Assembly (NCBI GenBank): GCA_035652075.1
Contig: DASREL010000107.1
Span: 1-64,000, forward strand
DNA from: Gp6-AA45 sp035652075
GTDB lineage: Bacteria > Acidobacteriota > Vicinamibacteria > Vicinamibacterales > CAVVIG01
Direction: 5' to 3'
Length of the DNA stretch: 64,000 nucleotides
The stretch's first letter is position 1, and each line of letters begins with the position of its first letter. The notes under the pieces were generated by a model, which saw only the letters and a list, made by a program, of their open reading frames with translations, made no database searches and was not told where the DNA came from. Below are positions 59,292 through 64,000 of this stretch, in pieces. The translations under genes and the position numbers were made by a program.

Positions 59292-61112
59292 CTAGTTGTT
59301 GGCGGGATGTTCCGCGTGATCGATCACGAGCATGACGACCGGACCCTTCTGAGCGTCAAGCTTGAGTCCCAACTGTTCTTGCACGGCGGTGAAGATCGAC
59401 GGCCCGTTCGGATCGATCGCCCCTGCGGGCGCAAAGCCGGCCTTGAGCGCGAGACCGGGCGTCGACTGGTCGGGCGTCCACTTCAACGTCGCGTCGAATT
59501 CGCCGTCGAGGCCCGTGCGATCGATGACACTGCGGTCCAGCAGTCCCGACAGGTTCGTCGCGAGCTGCGCGATGCTGACGCTTGCCATGTTCATCGTGCC
59601 CAGCCCGAGCCGGATGCCGCAATTCTTCGCGTCGTCGCAGCGCGTCGTCGAACGATGCAGGTCGGTCCCGAGACGGCCGTCCGGGCGCGACAGCACCAGC
59701 GCGTAGAGCGGCTGCTCGCGCGACTCGCTGCGCGTGCCGAGGGCGAACCGTTCGAGGAGCAACGCGCGGACCATCAGCGTCACGTCGCTGCTCTCATCGC
59801 CTTTCGCGACGATGTCGAACCGATCGCTGGTGATCCAGTCAGGTCCGCCGCTGACCTGGAACGATTGCAGTTTGTAGGCAAACTGCACCAGGTTCTTCAG
59901 CGTCACGTTGATCGCGGTAAATCGCCCGCCTGGTGACGTCTGTATCCGTACTGGTCCCTTGCCGCTGGTGTTCGGTTTGATGGAGGCGACCTCGAACTGC
60001 GGCAGCGGTCCGCTCTGCTGCGGCGTCACCTGCAATAACTGCGGACGCGACACGCGCAGCGCCACCGTCCGGACGTCCTCGCGCTGCACGTAACGGACTG
60101 GCGCCGTGATCGCGCCAAGCGAGATCGGTGCGGCGACGGCTCCGATGGCGGCCAATGCTAGGACAGCCTTGCGCGCGCGGGAGAGACGGCGCGGAGCGCG
60201 ACTCGTCATGATGCGCTCGATTCGCCGGGCGAGATTCGATCCGGTGACGCCGGCGACGCATGCGAGCGGCGATTCGACATAGATCCGGCACGCTTTCAGA
60301 ATCGTCGCCGCGTACAGTTCGGGCTCGCTGCCGGACTGGAGTACCGCTTCGTCGCACGCGCGCTCGCGTTCTTCGATTTGGCGTGCGCCGAGCCACCAGA
60401 CGAGCGGGTGGAACCAGAACAGCGCCTCGACAGCCATCTGAACCGCCGCCGCGAGATTGTCGCGCCGCCGCACGTGCGCGACCTCGTGCGCGAGAATCGT
60501 CGCGATGTGATCGTCGGCGAAATGATCGACGATCGATTTCGGCAGAATCAGAATCGGCCGCCGGATTCCGAACACGCCCGGCTCGATCGTCGTGTCCGAG
60601 TACCGCAGGTCGATCGTCGTTGTGTGTCCGTCGGCTCGTTCGATGGCGCGAAGCGCGGCGACGGCAGGACCGTCGTCGATCGGCGCGCTCGCGCGTGCAA
60701 TCGCGCCGACGCGGCGCCACCGCACAATCGACGACGTTGCGAGCGTGAGCGTTCCGGCGAACCAGATCGCCAGTGCGGCCCACGTCGTCGTGCTCATGGC
60801 GTCGGCTGACGCGTCCTGCAGCGACGGATCGTCGAGGCCGAGCCCGGCGCGTGGCAGGCCGAGCCGCGTGTCGTTGAGCACGAGCGTGATCTCGCGACGC
60901 ACGGGCGCGGTCGCGGCGGTGCGCACCCCGAGGGCGCCGCCGAGCGCGACCAGTGCCGCAAAGGGGATCAGGAACTTGACCGATGCGGCCAGCCACATGG
61001 CATGCCGGACTGCGGCGCGGTCGCGGCGAAACGCCAACGTGCCGAGCGCGATGACGAGAGCGCAGACGGTCGATTGCAGCAGGTGGTCCGAGAGGAGTCT
61101 CAGCGGCGTCAT
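59292..61112 (-). CDS. BlaR1-type M56 peptidase fused to a DUF3738 domain
   Basis: A 606-residue sensor-protease. The N-terminal half has about four membrane helices and the M56 zinc site HEVAHVRRRDN with the downstream Glu region (ERERACDEAVL). The C-terminal half, about 360-606, lies after the last helix and is a complete DUF3738 domain (FEVASIKPNTSGKGPVR to AVQEQLGLKLDAQKGP), taking the place of the penicillin-binding sensor of BlaR1. By analogy, ligand binding outside would trigger cleavage of the BlaI-type repressor encoded two bases upstream. The ligand is unknown. Confidence 0.9.
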   Translation of the reverse strand: MTPLRLLSDHLLQSTVCALVIALGTLAFRRDRAAVRHAMWLAASVKFLIPFAALVALGGALGVRTAATAPVRREITLVLNDTRLGLPRAGLGLDDPSLQDASADAMSTTTWAALAIWFAGTLTLATSSIVRWRRVGAIARASAPIDDGPAVAALRAIERADGHTTTIDLRYSDTTIEPGVFGIRRPILILPKSIVDHFADDHIATILAHEVAHVRRRDNLAAAVQMAVEALFWFHPLVWWLGARQIEERERACDEAVLQSGSEPELYAATILKACRIYVESPLACVAGVTGSNLARRIERIMTSRAPRRLSRARKAVLALAAIGAVAAPISLGAITAPVRYVQREDVRTVALRVSRPQLLQVTPQQSGPLPQFEVASIKPNTSGKGPVRIQTSPGGRFTAINVTLKNLVQFAYKLQSFQVSGGPDWITSDRFDIVAKGDESSDVTLMVRALLLERFALGTRSESREQPLYALVLSRPDGRLGTDLHRSTTRCDDAKNCGIRLGLGTMNMASVSIAQLATNLSGLLDRSVIDRTGLDGEFDATLKWTPDQSTPGLALKAGFAPAGAIDPNGPSIFTAVQEQLGLKLDAQKGPVVMLVIDHAEHPANN

Positions 61113-61114
61113 CG

Positions 61115-61492
61115 CTATTTGTCCTTTCGTGCGAGCTTGCGCAGCGTTCGTTCCGCCTCGTGGACATCGTCGAGCGTCAGCTTGCCGGTTTCGATGAGAT
61201 GCGCGACGACCGGTTGCGTGCGCCCACCGAAGAAGCTGAGAAGCTCGTCGATCACGCGTCGCTGGGCGTTCGCACGCGTAATCTGCGGCTCGAAGATGAA
61301 CGCGTTGCCGACCTTTTTGACGCGCCGGACGGCCTTCTTGGCTTCGAGCCGCGACACGATCGTCTGCACGGTCGTATAGGCAGGTCTGCCGGCGGCCGGC
61401 AGCGCCTCTTGAATCTCGCGGACCGACGCCGGACCGAGGGTCCACAACGCGTCCATGATCTGCAATTCGAGCTTCGACAGTTTCGGTGCCAC
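61115..61492 (-). CDS. BlaI/MecI-family repressor
   Basis: A 125-residue winged-helix repressor: KLSKLELQIMDALWTLGPASVREIQEAL, AYTTVQTIVSRLEAKKAV and the C-terminal dimerisation segment. It heads the minus-strand operon that continues with the M56 protein. A BlaI-type operator lies directly upstream, between it and the divergent ABC exporter. Confidence 0.93.
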   Translation of the reverse strand: MAPKLSKLELQIMDALWTLGPASVREIQEALPAAGRPAYTTVQTIVSRLEAKKAVRRVKKVGNAFIFEPQITRANAQRRVIDELLSFFGGRTQPVVAHLIETGKLTLDDVHEAERTLRKLARKDK

Positions 61493-61518
61493 GCGTGCTC
61501 CTATAGACGTAGCAATAA

Positions 61519-61536
61519 CTACTACAGTTGTAGGTG
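61519..61536. promoter_or_regulatory. BlaI-type operator between divergent operons
   Basis: ACTACAGTTGTAGGT (61521-61535) fits the TACTACANNTGTAGTA dyad bound by BlaI and MecI. It is the only such site in the 46-base gap. It therefore probably controls both the blaI operon and the ABC exporter. Confidence 0.75.
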
Positions 61537-61538
61537 GA

Positions 61539-62297
61539 ATGGCAAGGGCGTCATGTACACTGCCGCCCGTGGCGCTGTCCGTCGATCACCTCCGCAAGGC
61601 GTACGACACGCTCGTCGCCGTTGACGATCTGTCGTTCGCCGTCGGTGCTGGCGAAATCGTGGGCCTGATCGGACCGAACGGCGCAGGAAAGACGACGACG
61701 CTCCGGTCGCTGGCCGGCATTCTGCGCCCGACCTCGGGCACGATCGCGATCGATGGACACGATCTCCTTGCGGCGCCAATCGAAGCCAAGCGCCGGCTCG
61801 CGTTCATGCCGGACGAGCCGCATCTCTTCGAATATCTGACCGTCGAGGAGCATCTTCGACTCGTCGCGCGGTTGTACACCGTCGACGACTTCGATCGCCG
61901 CTCGCGCGCGCTGATCGACGAACTCGAACTGACCGGGAAAGAGAAGTCGCTGCCGGGCGAGCTGTCCCGCGGCATGCGTCAGAAGGTCGTCATCGCGTGC
62001 GGCCTCGTGCGGAACGCGACGACCTTGCTGTTCGACGAGCCGCTGACCGGACTCGATCCGATCGGCATCCGGCGCATGCGCGAGACGATCGTTTCGCGCG
62101 CGCGCGCCGGCGCGTCGATCCTGCTGTCGTCCCATCTGCTGCACCTCGTCGAAGAGATCTGCTCGCGCGTGATCATCATGGCCGGCGGGAAGAAAATCGC
62201 GGACGGCACCTTCGCCGAGCTCGCGACGCGCGCCGATCTTGCGACGGCCGGATCGAACCTCGAGCAGATCTTTCTGCGCGTCACCGGTCACGAGTAG
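61539..62297 (+). CDS. ABC transporter ATPase
   Basis: A 252-residue ABC ATPase. Walker A GPNGAGKTT, signature ELSRGMRQK (in place of LSGGQ), Walker B TTLLFDEPLTGLD and the switch His (LLSSHLLHLVEE) are intact. The ATG at 61539 sits too close to an AGGTGG site; the GTG at 61569 (VALSVDHLRKAYD) is the other candidate and fits family length better. It is divergent from blaI across the operator. Confidence 0.9.
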   Translation: MARASCTLPPVALSVDHLRKAYDTLVAVDDLSFAVGAGEIVGLIGPNGAGKTTTLRSLAGILRPTSGTIAIDGHDLLAAPIEAKRRLAFMPDEPHLFEYLTVEEHLRLVARLYTVDDFDRRSRALIDELELTGKEKSLPGELSRGMRQKVVIACGLVRNATTLLFDEPLTGLDPIGIRRMRETIVSRARAGASILLSSHLLHLVEEICSRVIIMAGGKKIADGTFAELATRADLATAGSNLEQIFLRVTGHE

Positions 62298-62301
62298 GTA
62301 A

Positions 62302-64000
62302 ATGCTCTTGGCCAGCCTTTACATCGTTCTGTGCAGCGCGAGAAACCGGCTGAACAGGCGGATGAAACGCCTGCGCGAACCGCGATACCTGCTCGGCGCC
62401 GTCGTCGGCGTCGCGTACTTCTACTTCGCGATCTTCGCGCGCACCCGCGGGCGCAATGCAGCCCTCGACGCGGCGCGCGCGAGAAACGCGAACCGTCAGC
62501 GCCGAGGTCCCGATCCGGCGGCGGCGATCGCGATGGTCAGCGCATCCGGACCGGCGCTCGCTGGCCTCGCGTTTCTCGTGCTCGGCATCGTCGCATGGGT
62601 GTTGCCGTTCGACAGCGGCTTGCTCGACTTTTCGGAGGCCGAAACGGCCTTTCTCTTCCCGGCGCCGATCTCGCGCCGCGCGCTGCTGGTTCACCGCATG
62701 ATGCGGTCGCAGCTTGGGATCTTGTTTGGATCGGTCATCGTCGCCTTCGCTGCGGGCTCCGTCACCGGATGGATGCGCCTCCGCATTTCGATCGGGATGT
62801 GGCTGGTGTTCGTGACGATCAAGTTGTATTTCACCGTGGTCACGCTGGCGCGCACGCGGCTGACGGCGGAGCGCGTCACGACGCGGGTGCTTGCGTGGGC
62901 GCCGCTCGCGTTGCTGTTGGCGATGTTGACGACGGCCGGCACGGCACTCGTGCGCGCATTTGCCGCGTCGCCGGTCGAAAGCGTGCGCGATGCGTTCCAG
63001 CGCCTCGGCGCAGTGTCGCTGACTGGCGCATCGAGCGTCGCGTTGTGGCCTTTCGTCACGCTTGCACGTCCGCTCTTTGCGCCCGATTGGCCCGCCTACG
63101 TCCGCGCGCTCGGATGGGGCGTTGCACTCCTCGGGGCGTTAGTCGTCTGGGTGCTGGCGACAGACGATGCGTTCGAGGAGGCGGCGGCGCATGCGGCGGC
63201 GAGACGGGCCGCGAAGGCACAGTCGAAGCGGGCTTCGCTCGGACGGGCGCGGGCAACCGGCTTATCGCTCGCGCTGAACGGCCGTCCCGAGACGGCGTTC
63301 TTCTGGAAGAACGGCGTGCAGACGCTGCGCCTCGCGGGGCTGTCCGTCCTGCGGATCGCCATTGCGATGATCGTCATCGTCGTGACCAGCACGTCTGCGA
63401 CGTTCAACGCGCTGCATCTGCAGGGCGTCGCGGCCACGGCGTGCCTCGTGTCGATCGCGCTGGCAGGGTTCGCGGCGATTCTTGGCCCGCAGGTCGTGCG
63501 GACCGACTTGCGCAGCGATCTGACGCACCTCGATGTGCTGAAAACGTGGCCCGTTCGCGCTGCGGCCGTAATCCGCGGCGAGATGGCGTGGCCGGCGGTG
63601 ATGCTGACGATCGTGGGGTGGATCGCGATCGCGTCGGCGACCGCATTTTCTGCCGCGGCGTTTCCGCGGGTGGCGCTGGCGACGCGGCTGTCGGTGTCGG
63701 CGGCGGCGCTGCTCTTGATGCCCGCGCTCGTGTTCGCGCAGTATCTCGTGCAGAATGCCGCGGCGGTCATCTTTCCGGCATGGGTGCCGCTTGGCGACCA
63801 GCGTCCCCGCGGCGTCGATGCGATGGGGCAGCGGATCATCCTGCTCGCTGGCGTGCTCCTGTCGGTCGCGGTGATGCTCCTGCCCGGAGCCTTCGTCGGC
63901 GGCATCCTCTGGCTCGCTTTCCAACGCATCGTCGGTCCACCGATCTTCGTCGTCGGCGCGTTCGTCTGCCTGGCGTTTGTCGCGCTCGAAGTCCTTGCCG
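62302..64000 (+). CDS. ABC-2-type exporter permease, 3' end outside window
   Basis: An open frame from the ATG at 62302, four bases after the ATPase stop, to the window end with no stop codon. It opens MLLASLYIVLCSARNRLNRR, then hydrophobic segments separated by basic loops. The blocks SEAETAFLFPAPISRRALL and RPETAFFWKNGVQT are seen in putative ABC exporters that pair with such ATPases. Several more membrane helices follow. The substrate is unknown; shared control with the DUF3738 sensor suggests export of, or protection from, whatever that sensor detects. Confidence 0.85.
   Translation, partial: MLLASLYIVLCSARNRLNRRMKRLREPRYLLGAVVGVAYFYFAIFARTRGRNAALDAARARNANRQRRGPDPAAAIAMVSASGPALAGLAFLVLGIVAWVLPFDSGLLDFSEAETAFLFPAPISRRALLVHRMMRSQLGILFGSVIVAFAAGSVTGWMRLRISIGMWLVFVTIKLYFTVVTLARTRLTAERVTTRVLAWAPLALLLAMLTTAGTALVRAFAASPVESVRDAFQRLGAVSLTGASSVALWPFVTLARPLFAPDWPAYVRALGWGVALLGALVVWVLATDDAFEEAAAHAAARRAAKAQSKRASLGRARATGLSLALNGRPETAFFWKNGVQTLRLAGLSVLRIAIAMIVIVVTSTSATFNALHLQGVAATACLVSIALAGFAAILGPQVVRTDLRSDLTHLDVLKTWPVRAAAVIRGEMAWPAVMLTIVGWIAIASATAFSAAAFPRVALATRLSVSAAALLLMPALVFAQYLVQNAAAVIFPAWVPLGDQRPRGVDAMGQRIILLAGVLLSVAVMLLPGAFVGGILWLAFQRIVGPPIFVVGAFVCLAFVALEVLA

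Noticed and set aside
61115..61492. Beta-lactam resistance operon based on BlaI and BlaR1-like proteins
   Set aside because: There is no lactamase gene, and the sensor domain is DUF3738, not a penicillin-binding domain.
1..64000. tRNA, rRNA, integrase, insertion sequence or phage genes
   Set aside because: None could be recognised on either strand; no transposase or attachment-site duplication was found.

Overview
The window is about 64 kb of GC-rich, densely packed bacterial chromosome. Many genes overlap by 1-4 bases at ATGA, GTGA, TTGA, TAGTG or TGATG junctions. Gene content points to an Acidobacteriota member, most likely Vicinamibacteria. The evidence is two PadR plus ADOP-type (acidobacterial duplicated orphan permease) pairs, a VWA protein of the acidobacterial type, DUF3738/TIGR03435 proteins, a diderm envelope set (BamA, OmpH/Skp, LpxA, LpxI, LptE) and the futalosine menaquinone pathway. 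The taxonomic call is inference from family content; there is no rRNA in the window.

Layout. 1-2138: 3' part of clpC. 2131-8757: a stressosome-type partner-switching locus (RsbR-, RsbS- and RsbT-like proteins and a phosphatase with an extra kinase-like ATPase domain). It continues without gaps into two complex histidine kinases, and a REC protein with an N-terminal ribbon-helix-helix-like segment is transcribed divergently. 8799-15260: outer-membrane and lipid A block (bamA, ompH, a FabZ-like/LpxA fusion, lpxI, Gfo/Idh/MocA oxidoreductase). 15360-19997: UbiD decarboxylase, a flavin/FMN-type stress protein, a ferritin-like DUF892 protein, a lipoprotein, an MBL-fold hydrolase and a YIP1 membrane protein. 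20008-25761: menaquinone block (radical-SAM-dead MqnE-like protein, MqnA, MqnC, amidohydrolase, UbiA/MqnP, MenG). 25792-30188: TonB-like protein, 25-aa membrane peptide, miaA, hfq, deoB, dGTPase. 30207-35143: yceD, rpmF, plsX, fabD, fabG, acpP, fabF. 35140-38788: etfBA and a membrane Fe-S ETF:menaquinone oxidoreductase. 38766-42838: acyltransferase, MFS carrier, a zinc-ribbon gene that looks frameshifted, SDR, HDAC-like hydrolase. 42878-45868: PadR plus ADOP. 45881-50196: leuS, lptE, holA, rpsT. 50382-53399: second PadR plus ADOP. 53440-61492: BlaI, M56-DUF3738, DUF3738, a large outer-membrane barrel and a VWA protein as one minus-strand operon. It diverges from an ABC exporter that runs off the window.

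The most unusual feature is a set of short-period (6-9 nt) degenerate repeats. Most are built as two arms of a long imperfect inverted repeat, and they sit at gene junctions. Several supply coding sequence: the signal peptide of LptE, the signal peptide of a small lipoprotein, the N-terminus of the UbiA protein, the start codon of the ETF:quinone oxidoreductase, and the C-terminal Gly-Ser-Arg tail of the DUF892 protein. Related arrays lie inside deoB, mqnA and leuS without breaking the frame. At least seven unit families are visible in this one window.

Other points for follow-up: a complete MqnE-like protein without radical-SAM cysteines fused by overlap to mqnA; a FabZ-like domain lacking its catalytic His fused to LpxA; the stressosome/phosphorelay locus; a zinc-ribbon gene needing a +1 shift at CGA-TAG; and a BlaI-operated divergent locus built around DUF3738.
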